64,000 nucleotides of DNA from IDS-8 sp964424805 (GTDB lineage Bacteria > Pseudomonadota > Gammaproteobacteria > Steroidobacterales > Woeseiaceae), in contig CAYRKH010000002.1 in assembly GCA_964424805.1 (NCBI GenBank), forward strand, positions 1-64,000. The letters run 5' to 3'. A program made the translations under genes and the position numbers. The notes below the pieces were generated by a model. It was given only the letters and a program-made list of their open reading frames with translations. It was not told the origin of the DNA and did no database searches. This document shows, in pieces, positions 34,039-42,127 of this stretch (positions are counted from its first letter, which is position 1; each line of letters starts with the position of its first letter).

Positions 34039-36231
34039 ATGCGCAACCACACCGTCCTCCGGTTGTGGGCCGCCCTGCTGCTGGCGGCCACGACTGGCTT
34101 CGCTATGGCCGCCGGGAAGCCTTCTCTGACCCTGGAGAGCATCTTTGCAAGCGATGATTTCGTTTCGCAAGGCCTCGACAACGTCCAGTGGAGCGATGAC
34201 GGATCGAGCTTCGCTTTCCTGAAGCCGGATCCGCAAACGGGCCGCTCCGTGATTGTTGAACACGACGTGGCATCCGGCGAGGAGCGGGTCCTCGTACCCG
34301 CCACCGCATTACAGTTCGCGGGCGAGCCGATCGGGGTCACGGGTTTCCGCCTCTCGGACGATCGACGCTTCCTGCTGCTCGACGGCCCCCGGACGAGAAC
34401 CTGGGACAGCAACATCCAGGGACCGCACTATGTCTATGACTCGCGGGAGGGCACCGTCACAGCGATCGCCGGCGGCGACGCTACGCTGCGCAATGTCCAG
34501 TTGTCGCCGACCGGGCGGCACGTCGGCTGGGTACTCGACAACGACCTCCACGTTACCGACCTGGAATCGGGACGCACGGTGGCGGTAACGACCGACGGCA
34601 GTGAGAACATCTTCAATGGGATTCTCGACTACGGTAGCGCGATGTTCGGTTCCGACAGCGCGTGGCGCTGGTCGCCGGACGGGAGCAGGATCGCGTTCTG
34701 GCGCCTCGACGTTACCGAAGTGCCGGTATGGCACATGATCGACGAACTTGGCAAGTACCCCGAGGTTCGCCCCCTCAAGTACCCCAATACCGGCGAAAAG
34801 CACGCCGTGAATCACATAGGCGTTTACGATCTGGACGACGCCGCGATCACGTGGATCGACGTCGGCGACGACCCGGATGCCTACATTCCGCGCATCGCCT
34901 GGGCGCGCGATTCCAAGCTGCTGGCCATCCAGCGGCTGTCCCGCGACCATGACCGGCTCGATGTGCTGCTTGCGGACGCCGCGACCGGCCGCTCCAGCGT
35001 GATCGTCACGGATACCGATACCGCCTGGATCGAGATTACCCACGACCTGATACTATTCGACACAGCGGACCGATTCGTCTGGACGTCGGAGAAGAGCGGC
35101 TGGCGGCACGCCTACCTTTACGACTACGCCGGCGACGAGACGCAGCTAACCGACGGCGACTGGGAGATCTCCTCGCTGATCGGGCTCGATGAAACGGACC
35201 GCTGGCTGTACTTCTACGCCAAGAAGGACTCGCTGATCGACCAGCACGTCTACCGCGTCAGCCTGGATGGCGGCGAGGTCGAGAAGCTGAGCGGCGAGGC
35301 CGGCTGGTACGACTGGATGCTGTCACCGGACGGTGATCTCGCAATCCAGACGTACTCGAACGCCGCGACGCCGCCCGTCATCACGCTGCGGCAGCCGGCG
35401 GGCAAGGACGTCCGCACGCTGGTTGTCAATGAACTCGAGGGGCTGGAGAAGTACGCGGTGCCGAATCCCGAGTTTTTCACGTTCAAAACCACGGATGGTA
35501 CCGAGTTGAACGCCTACATGATCCGGCCGACCGACTTCGATCGTGCCCGGAAATACCCGGTGATCGCATTTGGCTACGGCAACGCCGCCTCACAGATGGT
35601 CATCAACCGCTGGGCAGGGCCGCGCGGCATGCAACGGGATATGTGGCACCGCTACATGGCCGAACAGGGATACCTCGTATTCAGCATGGACAATCGCACG
35701 ACCACGGGCCGCGGTAAGAAGGCCTACAACATGACCTACGGGCATTACGCCAAGTGGGCCGTGCACGACCAGGTCGAGGGCAGCAAGTATCTGCGCTCGC
35801 TGCCGTATATTGACGGCGAGCGTGTGGGCTTCTGGGGCTGGAGCGGCGGAGGTTACCTGGCGGCAGCGCTGATGACCAAGGGCGCGCCGCACTTCCAGGT
35901 CGCCGTCAGCGTCGCGCCGGTCATCAACCTCGAGAATTACCAGGCTGTAGGCGTGGAGCGCTGGATGGGCCAGCTTGACGAGCATCCCGAGGGCTACGAA
36001 GCGGTCAACCTGGAGAACTTCGCCGACCGGCTCGAAGGCGACCTGCTGCTGATCCACGGCACGGGCGATGAGAACGTCAAGTGGGCTTTCACGCTGCAAT
36101 TCGCCAACGCGCTGGTCAAAGCCGGCAAGCAGTTCGACATGATGGTCTACCCCAATGAGCACCACGGCCTCGAGAACGTGCGGCTGCACGTCTACACGAA
36201 GATCGCGAACTACTTCGAAGATAATCTCTGA
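34039..36231 (+). CDS. Exported S9B dipeptidyl-peptidase IV-like enzyme
   Basis: A 730-residue serine peptidase with a signal peptide (ending near AMA) and AGGAG upstream of the ATG. An eight-bladed DPP IV N-terminal propeller (about residues 60-450) precedes the alpha/beta hydrolase domain. The catalytic triad is Ser602 in GWSGGGY, Asp677 in HGTGDENVKW, and the His of NEHHGLE (His709 by alignment). The usual GWSYGGY has Gly in place of Tyr here. Such enzymes remove N-terminal dipeptides, typically X-Pro, in the periplasm. It ends 57 bases before a convergent amidohydrolase gene with a hairpin in between. It fits with the other exported peptidases and amidohydrolases in a peptide-scavenging role. 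Confidence 0.93.
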   Translation: MRNHTVLRLWAALLLAATTGFAMAAGKPSLTLESIFASDDFVSQGLDNVQWSDDGSSFAFLKPDPQTGRSVIVEHDVASGEERVLVPATALQFAGEPIGVTGFRLSDDRRFLLLDGPRTRTWDSNIQGPHYVYDSREGTVTAIAGGDATLRNVQLSPTGRHVGWVLDNDLHVTDLESGRTVAVTTDGSENIFNGILDYGSAMFGSDSAWRWSPDGSRIAFWRLDVTEVPVWHMIDELGKYPEVRPLKYPNTGEKHAVNHIGVYDLDDAAITWIDVGDDPDAYIPRIAWARDSKLLAIQRLSRDHDRLDVLLADAATGRSSVIVTDTDTAWIEITHDLILFDTADRFVWTSEKSGWRHAYLYDYAGDETQLTDGDWEISSLIGLDETDRWLYFYAKKDSLIDQHVYRVSLDGGEVEKLSGEAGWYDWMLSPDGDLAIQTYSNAATPPVITLRQPAGKDVRTLVVNELEGLEKYAVPNPEFFTFKTTDGTELNAYMIRPTDFDRARKYPVIAFGYGNAASQMVINRWAGPRGMQRDMWHRYMAEQGYLVFSMDNRTTTGRGKKAYNMTYGHYAKWAVHDQVEGSKYLRSLPYIDGERVGFWGWSGGGYLAAALMTKGAPHFQVAVSVAPVINLENYQAVGVERWMGQLDEHPEGYEAVNLENFADRLEGDLLLIHGTGDENVKWAFTLQFANALVKAGKQFDMMVYPNEHHGLENVRLHVYTKIANYFEDNL

Positions 36232-36244
36232 GCCACGAAGCCGT

Positions 36245-36273
36245 CGCCGCCGAGCCTATTGGCTACGGCGGCG
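36245..36273. terminator. Hairpin between convergent genes
   Basis: CGCCGCCGAGCC and GGCTACGGCGGCG pair over 12 bp with one bulged A and a TATT loop. It lies between the convergent S9 peptidase and amidohydrolase genes and could end both transcripts, although no T-run follows. Confidence 0.5.
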
Positions 36274-36287
36274 GAAGACCTCTCGCT

Positions 36288-37601
36288 TCATCGGGGTCCA
36301 TGGCCTGCCACAGCCCGTTCACGCGAGGAGCGCTCGTCCCGGTATATCTTCCCGCCCTTCATGACCAGGCGGATTTCCCGCAGCGCCTTGATGTCGGTGG
36401 CCGGATTGGCCGGCACGGCCACAATGTCCGCGTACTTGCCGACGTCGATGGAACCGATGTCCTCATCGGCATCGAGCATGCGCGCGGTTTGAATGGTCGC
36501 GGACTGCAGCGCCTGGAGCGGCGTCATGCCGGCTTCGACGTAGTACTGCGCCTCGCGTGCCGTTGCCGTCGTGCCGTCATTCGGCTCGTGCGGCATCTGG
36601 TCGGTGCCGAGCGCAATCTTGACGCCTTCCTCGATGGCCATCTGCAGCGCCTTCCAGTGCTCCTTGCCCGCCGATTCGCGACGCTCGAGGTACCATTGCG
36701 GCGAGCCGATACGCTCGAAGAAATCCGCACTGGCCGGTTGGCTCACGACTATCGTCGGGACATACCAGGTACCCGCCTTTGCCATCTTCTTCAGCACCGC
36801 TCGGTCGAGGAAATAACCGTGCTCGATGCTGTCGATGCCCGCGTCGACCGCGATGCTGGTGGCTCGCGAAGAGCCGGAATGGGCCGCGACCTTGGCGCCG
36901 AAACGGTGTGCGGCGTCGATCACGGCCTCGATCTCCTCCGGGGTCATCAGGGCCTCCGCCAGCCCGCCGCCATCGGTGGCGATGCCGCCAGAGATCATGA
37001 TCTTGACCCAATCGGCGCCGGCGCTGATCTCGCGCCGCGCAGCCTTGACCAGTTCGTACGGGCCATCGTTGTAGGTCATGCCGCTACCAGAGCCGTGCCC
37101 TCCGGTGATCACGAGGCTTTCGCCGGCGCTGAAAATGCGCGGGCCGTGGACTTCGCCCTTCGCGATGGCCTTTCTGAGCGCCAGGTCGCCATGCCGGTCG
37201 CTGCCAGGGGAACGGATCGTCGTGACGCCAGCCAGCAGCGAGTCGTAGGCGTTCTTGGCCATGCGCAGCGTCAGCTCGCCTTCGGTCTCATTGGCCAGCT
37301 CGGCGGACAGTTTGCCGGGCAGCACCAGGCCGAAGTGAACGTGCATGTTCATGAGCCCGGGGATCAGGTAGAGGTCCGAGGCGTCAATCGTCTCGGTGCC
37401 GGCAGGAACCTCTACCTCACCGGTTTTGCCGACCGCGGCGATGCGCTCGTCCTCGATCAGTACGACGGCGTTGTCGAGCGCCTCTCCGGTCTCGATGTCG
37501 ACCACCGAGCCGCCTACGAGAGCGATCCGGTCCTGGGCCATCGCTTGAGTGCCGCAAAAAACGGCCAGCACGATGGCGCCCAACTTCAGTATCGAATGCA
37601 T
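36288..37601 (-). CDS. Exported amidohydrolase (imidazolonepropionase-like)
   Basis: The ATG at 37601 has AGGAA upstream and a signal peptide ending near AMA. The 437-residue enzyme shows LYLIPGLMNMHVHFG with metal ligands His87 and His89. The metal Lys is in ADWVKIMISGG, followed by the His of KVAAHSGS, the His of SIEHGYFL and the Asp of ALGTDQMPHE. The C-terminal GKYADIVAVPANP is standard. Relatives hydrolyse Xaa-Pro dipeptides or cyclic imides. It starts 13 bases after the stop of the TonB receptor gene on the same strand, so the two are very likely one operon and the receptor may bring in its substrate. Confidence 0.92.
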   Translation of the reverse strand: MHSILKLGAIVLAVFCGTQAMAQDRIALVGGSVVDIETGEALDNAVVLIEDERIAAVGKTGEVEVPAGTETIDASDLYLIPGLMNMHVHFGLVLPGKLSAELANETEGELTLRMAKNAYDSLLAGVTTIRSPGSDRHGDLALRKAIAKGEVHGPRIFSAGESLVITGGHGSGSGMTYNDGPYELVKAARREISAGADWVKIMISGGIATDGGGLAEALMTPEEIEAVIDAAHRFGAKVAAHSGSSRATSIAVDAGIDSIEHGYFLDRAVLKKMAKAGTWYVPTIVVSQPASADFFERIGSPQWYLERRESAGKEHWKALQMAIEEGVKIALGTDQMPHEPNDGTTATAREAQYYVEAGMTPLQALQSATIQTARMLDADEDIGSIDVGKYADIVAVPANPATDIKALREIRLVMKGGKIYRDERSSRERAVAGHGPR

Positions 37602-37614
37602 GCTGATTCCTGTC

Positions 37615-39891
37615 TCACTGGTTGCCGAACAAATACGTGAGCCGCACCCCGTAGGTCTGGAATGAAGGCTCGATGAAAAGACCGCCCGCGAAAGCCTTCT
37701 GGTACGCATTCGTGTAGTAGGTCTCGTCGAACAGGTTTTCGACGTAACCGACAATTCGGAAGTTATCACGCTCCAGGCCTACGCGCAGATTGACGAAGTT
37801 GTAGCTCGGTACGTCCCACGGGAAGCCGTCGTAGATCAGCGACGTCGTGGTCGGGTTGATCTCGTCGCGGAAGTTGTACTCGAGGCGAATGTAGCCATCA
37901 CCGATGTCACTCAACCTGAAGTTGTACTCGGCGTTGGCGGAAACCGTCCATTTCGGTGCATTCGGGATGGTGTAGCCGTCCAGGACGTGGTTCTGTCCGT
38001 CGATCAGTGCCACGAAGTCGTCGAACTGGGCATCGAGATAACCCACGTTCAAATTGACCAGCAGGTCCTCGGTCACCAGCGCGGTGACACTGAGTTCCGC
38101 ACCCCTGTTGGTCGCGGCCTCGGCATTGTTGACACCGCCGAACAGCTGGAAATCGCCGTTTTCATCGATGTAGTTTTCCTGGAAAGAAACCTGGAGGTCG
38201 GTCCAGTCCATGTAGAACAACGCGGCGTTCAGGCGTATACGGTTGTCGAGCAAGTCTGCCTTGATGCCGAGCTCGTAGTTCCACAACTCCTCGGGGTCAA
38301 AGGTCTGGAACTCCGGTATGGGAGCTTCCTGCACGCCACCGGATTTGTAACCCTTGGAAATCGTCGCGTACAAGGTGGTTTCGTCGGTCAGGTGATACGT
38401 CGCTGCCAACCTGGGTGAGAAGTCGGTAAAGGAATCCTCGAACTGGACCGTGTGGACCAGCGTTCCGGAAAAGCCCTGGATGCTCGCCTCCTTCTGCTCG
38501 TCACTGTACCGGCCGCCAATCGACAGCGTCAGCTGATCGCTGACGTCATAGTCGAGCTGCCCGAAGATTGCCCAGTAGTCCGTCTGGTTCGTGGAGTCGT
38601 CGCGGTCGATCACGAAGCCGTCGGGAAGGCCGAGTGGCATCCACGAGCCGACGATAGTCCGGTTCCAGCTTTCTCCTTCGTCGCGAGCGTAGATGACGCC
38701 GGCGTTCCATTTCCAGCGGCTGTCACCGGTGTTCTGTACCCGAAACTCGGAGCTGACGCTCAGGTTCTCGATGTTACGAAACTCGTTGAAGGCGTCGATG
38801 CTGGCTCCGTCGATGTCACCGGCCAGAAAGAAATCCGAGTCAATATAGCCGGTGATGTTCGTGAACAGCAGTCCATTGGTCTCGTAATCGGTCTTCACCA
38901 CACCGTTGCGCATGGTCGTACCGACGCTCTGCGGGAAATTGAAATTCGTGCGGTTGGTGTTTCCAGGGAAAAATCCGACTTCGTCGATCAGTGGATCGCC
39001 CCTCCCATCTCCATCGCGGTCCGGGAAAGCGTCACGATACAGCACGTTCCCGGCAAAATTCGAGAACACGCCCGAAGGCACGCCCTCGCGCATACCGACC
39101 TCCTCGGTCGCGTACTGGAACGTAGCGTCGATCGTCAGGTTGTCGGTCGGGGTCCAGCGCAGCGCGCTTTTTAAGTAGTCGTAGTCCTGGCTGTTACCGC
39201 CACCGATCGGGTGGATGTTCCGGATGTTGCCGTCGGAACTGACCGACTTGGCATTGAAGCGGATAGCCAGCGCGTCACTGACAATGGGCACGTTGAGTAC
39301 CCCTTCGAGGTCCACCGTGGCAAACCGCGAATAATCGACCATGACCGAACCCGCGAGCTCATCGGTCGGCTTCTTCGACGTGATGCTGAGCCCGCCTCCC
39401 AGCGCATTGCGGCCAAAATAGGTTGCCTGCGGCCCACGCAGCACCTCGATGCGCTCGATGTCCATGATCGGCGGGTTGATCGTGCTTTCAGAGACGCTGA
39501 AATCGTCAACGTAGAAGCCCGTCGTTCCGGGGCCGGCGAAGCTGGTGACGCCGCGAATGGATATCTGCCGGCGCGACCGCGCGCCGTTCGAGATGAAGCT
39601 GGCATTAGGCGTTTGAGTGAGGTATTCGGAAACATCGGCAAACATATTCTTCTCGATGTCGTCACTCGTGAACGCCGATATCGAGATGGGCACGTCCTGC
39701 AAACTCTGTTCACGGCGCTGCGCGGTCACGGTGATCTCTTCAATGCCGCCGGCAGTCTGTTGAGCGGTCGCCATGTCCGGGCCGCCCACCAGCCCGGCGC
39801 AGCCCAGCATTGCCGCCAGTGGCAGTTTGCCGGCAGGTCCGGACGCGACGCGTCGGTCCCTGTGTGTGTCACGGATATCATGGGTTTTCAT
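37615..39891 (-). CDS. TonB-dependent receptor (FecA/BtuB-like, 758 aa)
   Basis: A TonB-dependent outer-membrane receptor. The ATG at 39891 has GGGGGAAG 6 bases upstream. The N-terminus is long before its hydrophobic core (LAAMLGCAGLVG) and ends near ATAQ. The plug starts at EEITVTAQRREQSLQDVPIS. Further plug blocks are IRGVTSF, FYVDDF and EVLRGPQATYFGRNALGG. Its barrel ends YGVRLTYLFGNQ, with no terminal aromatic. It belongs with the protein at 42128 to the VTAQRR class, distinct from the VTGSRI class. It is followed by the amidohydrolase at 36288-37601. The ligand is unknown, perhaps a siderophore-like or cyclic compound. Confidence 0.93.
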   Translation of the reverse strand: MKTHDIRDTHRDRRVASGPAGKLPLAAMLGCAGLVGGPDMATAQQTAGGIEEITVTAQRREQSLQDVPISISAFTSDDIEKNMFADVSEYLTQTPNASFISNGARSRRQISIRGVTSFAGPGTTGFYVDDFSVSESTINPPIMDIERIEVLRGPQATYFGRNALGGGLSITSKKPTDELAGSVMVDYSRFATVDLEGVLNVPIVSDALAIRFNAKSVSSDGNIRNIHPIGGGNSQDYDYLKSALRWTPTDNLTIDATFQYATEEVGMREGVPSGVFSNFAGNVLYRDAFPDRDGDGRGDPLIDEVGFFPGNTNRTNFNFPQSVGTTMRNGVVKTDYETNGLLFTNITGYIDSDFFLAGDIDGASIDAFNEFRNIENLSVSSEFRVQNTGDSRWKWNAGVIYARDEGESWNRTIVGSWMPLGLPDGFVIDRDDSTNQTDYWAIFGQLDYDVSDQLTLSIGGRYSDEQKEASIQGFSGTLVHTVQFEDSFTDFSPRLAATYHLTDETTLYATISKGYKSGGVQEAPIPEFQTFDPEELWNYELGIKADLLDNRIRLNAALFYMDWTDLQVSFQENYIDENGDFQLFGGVNNAEAATNRGAELSVTALVTEDLLVNLNVGYLDAQFDDFVALIDGQNHVLDGYTIPNAPKWTVSANAEYNFRLSDIGDGYIRLEYNFRDEINPTTTSLIYDGFPWDVPSYNFVNLRVGLERDNFRIVGYVENLFDETYYTNAYQKAFAGGLFIEPSFQTYGVRLTYLFGNQ

Positions 39892-40346
39892 GGTGTCTTC
39901 CCCCTCAGTGACGAGCTGGATGAAGTGCCAAATATTCGTGTCAATTGCAGGATGTATCGGTGCCGTTCTTGGAATTCTCTCTTGTGATGTGGAAAGTCAC
40001 TCTGCCTGCATCCCGGAACCAACGTTCGACGGTCCACAGCCACACTCCGCCGCGGAGCTGATGGTCCAACGAAGATATCGCTTTCAACGGGTATTGGCTT
40101 GCACGAATGTGTTGCGTCGAACGCAACATTCCTGGTGCCCATTTCAGGCGCACGCTGCCGATGCGGCTCGAGCGCCTCAACGGGCAGTTGCGCAGGACGA
40201 TTCTTTCGGCCGAGCCCCACGGCATGGCGCTTCTTCTACGGCACGGTCGGGTGGGGATCGACTGCCGTGCTTTTGCTAGCGCCTTGATTGATTCCTGAAA
40301 ATGATTCCTGTAGCCGCGTGACGCCTGCTTGACAACGGCTCGGGCG
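39892..40346. other. Intergenic region upstream of the TonB receptor
   Basis: A 455-base gap between two minus-strand genes. It contains a perfect inverted repeat at 40110-40128 and a minus-strand TTGACA at 39944-39939 without a convincing -10 box. No coding sequence is supported; short frames here have no ribosome sites or signal features. Confidence 0.45.
40110..40128. promoter_or_regulatory. Perfect 8-bp inverted repeat
   Basis: TGTTGCGT-CGA-ACGCAACA lies 219 bases upstream of the TonB receptor start and 219 bases after the stop of the small protein gene at 40347. It may be an operator or a transcript-end hairpin; no T-run follows. Confidence 0.4.
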
Positions 40347-40817
40347 TTACTCCGCGAGCTGCCCGGGAATGAGCTCGTAAAAGCCGGAGACCTTGAGCGT
40401 GACGACGATCTCTTGATCGGATCCGTTCAGGAAGTACCACCCGTGATCGCCGTCGAACGGCGCCACCAGCATGCCGCTTTCCTCGGCACCCTGTGCCTTA
40501 CGGTAGAACATCAGGTCGCCCGGCCGCTCGGGGGTCGGTGTGTTGTGACCGTGGAATTCCGACGTGAGGAATTCAGCCTTGGCGAGGTCACCTGCATCCC
40601 AGGTGTACACCGCCACATCGCCCTCACGCATGCTGAGCTTGTACTCCAGGTCGCCGAAGGCGGGTACGGAAATGGAGATCTCGTCGGCCCGGTAAGGGAT
40701 GTCGTACTCCTGGAAGGTATGTTCGCCCAGCGGATGCTCGTTGTAGTTACCTTGCGCGAAAGCGCAGGAGGCGGCGGCGAGGAGGACGGCGGTGAGGGTA
40801 ATGCGCGGAATTGGCAT
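40347..40817 (-). CDS. Small secreted protein (cupredoxin/anchor-like), uncharacterised
   Basis: The ATG at 40817 is preferred (GGGAG upstream, signal peptide ending near AFAQ). The 156-residue protein has a beta-rich mature part. Visible features are EYKLSMREGDVAVYTWDAGD, a region with FHGHNTPTPERPGD, and DGDHGWYFLNGSDQEIVVTLKVSGFYEL near the C-terminus. The last pattern resembles proteins annotated as transmembrane anchor proteins, but no C-terminal membrane segment is seen. Two His-rich loops could bind metal. No function can be assigned. A well-formed promoter with two palindromes lies upstream, and the dienelactone hydrolase gene diverges from it. Confidence 0.75.
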   Translation of the reverse strand: MPIPRITLTAVLLAAASCAFAQGNYNEHPLGEHTFQEYDIPYRADEISISVPAFGDLEYKLSMREGDVAVYTWDAGDLAKAEFLTSEFHGHNTPTPERPGDLMFYRKAQGAEESGMLVAPFDGDHGWYFLNGSDQEIVVTLKVSGFYELIPGQLAE

Positions 40818-40847
40818 GACGGATGGACTCCCGGTTTCAGTTTCGCC

Positions 40848-40889
40848 ACTATAAGGGCATCGGGCACGTTTCGAAACAGTAATCATTAC
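40848..40889 (-). promoter_or_regulatory. Promoter with two palindromes (small secreted protein)
   Basis: The minus-strand -10 box TATAGT (40853-40848) is preceded at 18 bases by a -35 region that is the perfect palindrome GTTTCGAAAC (40868-40877). Directly next to it is GTAAT-C-ATTAC (40879-40889). Two adjoining palindromes at a promoter suggest two bound regulators or one dimer of dimers. Confidence 0.5.
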
Positions 40890-41010
40890 AGGTCGGTGTG
40901 ACGGCGCGAGGCAATGTCCAGGGTGCGCCGGATCAAAAGACCCGTGTTGCCTGGTCGGGGGACCGTGGCAAAGGTGCACTTGCTTTACCACGCAGAAGAG
41001 AGAGGGGATC

Positions 41011-41886
41011 ATGTGCGATAACCATACGCCCGATGAATGGGCGGAGTACCTGAAGAAAGCGACAATCAACCGGCGACAATTCGGAGCACTTTCGGCGGCC
41101 GGGATGGCCGCTCTCATGCTGCCGCACGCGGCACATGCGGTGGACGTTACCGAATCCGATGTGATCATCAAAACGCCGGATGGCGACGCGGACTGCTATT
41201 TCGTGCATCCGGCGGGCGGCGCCAGCGCCGCCGTGCTGGTGTGGCCGGATATCCTGGGCCTGCGGACGGCTTTTCGCGCCATGGGCAAGCGGCTGGCCGA
41301 GGAAGGTTACGCCGTCCTGGTAGTGAACCCGTTCTACCGCACCGTCGCATCGCCGGTCGTGCCGGAAGGCGCGAGCTTTGCCGATGAGGCAACGCGCAAC
41401 ATCGTGTTCCCGCTCGCCGGTCAGCTGACGCCGGAAACGCACGTTACCGACGCCAGGGCCTTCATCGGCTGGCTGGACCAGCAGGATGCCGTGGACACCA
41501 CCAGGGCGATCGGCACCATCGGCTACTGCATGGGCGGACCGATGGTCATGCGCACCGCGGCTACGCGGCCGGATCGGGTCGGTGCGGGGGCGAGCTTCCA
41601 CGGCGGCGGCCTTGCGACGGATGCGGACGATAGCCCGCATCTCCTCATCCCGAAAATGCGGGCAGATTTCCTCATTGCGATCGCCGAAAACGACGACGAA
41701 AAGGATCCGCAGGCCAAGGACACGTTGAGGGAAGCCTTTGCCGACGCGGGGCTGGACGCCGAGATCGAGGTCTACAAAGGGACCATGCATGGCTGGTGCC
41801 CTCCCGATTCGCCGGTCTACGACGAGGCCCACGCGGAAAGGGCATGGAGCCGCATGCTCGCCTTGTTTGACAAGTCGCTCGCCTGA
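41011..41886 (+). CDS. Tat-exported dienelactone hydrolase family protein
   Basis: A 291-residue alpha/beta hydrolase. The N-terminus has a twin-arginine motif (NRRQFGALSAAG, residues 20-31) before a hydrophobic stretch ending near AHA, so it is probably exported folded. The nucleophile is Cys173 in GYCMGGP, as in dienelactone hydrolases. The Asp is expected in AENDDEKDP and the His in GTMHGWCPP. Enzymes of this family open lactones, for example in aromatic ring degradation. A GAGAGGGG ribosome site lies before the ATG. It is 241 bases upstream of the TonB receptor at 42128. Confidence 0.9.
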   Translation: MCDNHTPDEWAEYLKKATINRRQFGALSAAGMAALMLPHAAHAVDVTESDVIIKTPDGDADCYFVHPAGGASAAVLVWPDILGLRTAFRAMGKRLAEEGYAVLVVNPFYRTVASPVVPEGASFADEATRNIVFPLAGQLTPETHVTDARAFIGWLDQQDAVDTTRAIGTIGYCMGGPMVMRTAATRPDRVGAGASFHGGGLATDADDSPHLLIPKMRADFLIAIAENDDEKDPQAKDTLREAFADAGLDAEIEVYKGTMHGWCPPDSPVYDEAHAERAWSRMLALFDKSLA

Positions 41887-42058
41887 AGGCCATCCGACGG
41901 GGAGCACGGGCTTTGCATGCCCGGCTCCCTGTCGCGATACCCCCATTGGATGCCGATCTTCCGTCGGCCGGGAACCCGCGGTTCCACCGCGTGCCAACCG
42001 GGCCCTGCCGCCTGCCCGGAAACCCGCCTATGCATTCCCGGGACAGGGGACTGCAGCC

Positions 42059-42087
42059 ACCGGATAGTCGCGGTCGGCTTATCCGGT
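42059..42087 (+). promoter_or_regulatory. Inverted repeat upstream of TonB receptor
   Basis: ACCGGATA (42059-42066) and TATCCGGT (42080-42087) form an 8-bp perfect inverted repeat with 13 bases between. It ends 40 bases before the receptor ATG, so it is an operator or leader hairpin. The rest of the 241-base gap shows nothing clear. Confidence 0.4.
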
Positions 42088-42127
42088 CAAATTGAAGAGA
42101 CTTTCCCGGGGGAGGGGGATCTTACCT

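Noticed and set aside
39925..39950. A minus-strand TTGACA and a TTGGCAC reminiscent of sigma70 or sigma54 promoters before the TonB receptor
   Set aside because: No -10 box at normal spacing, and the GG to GC distance is one base too long for sigma54.
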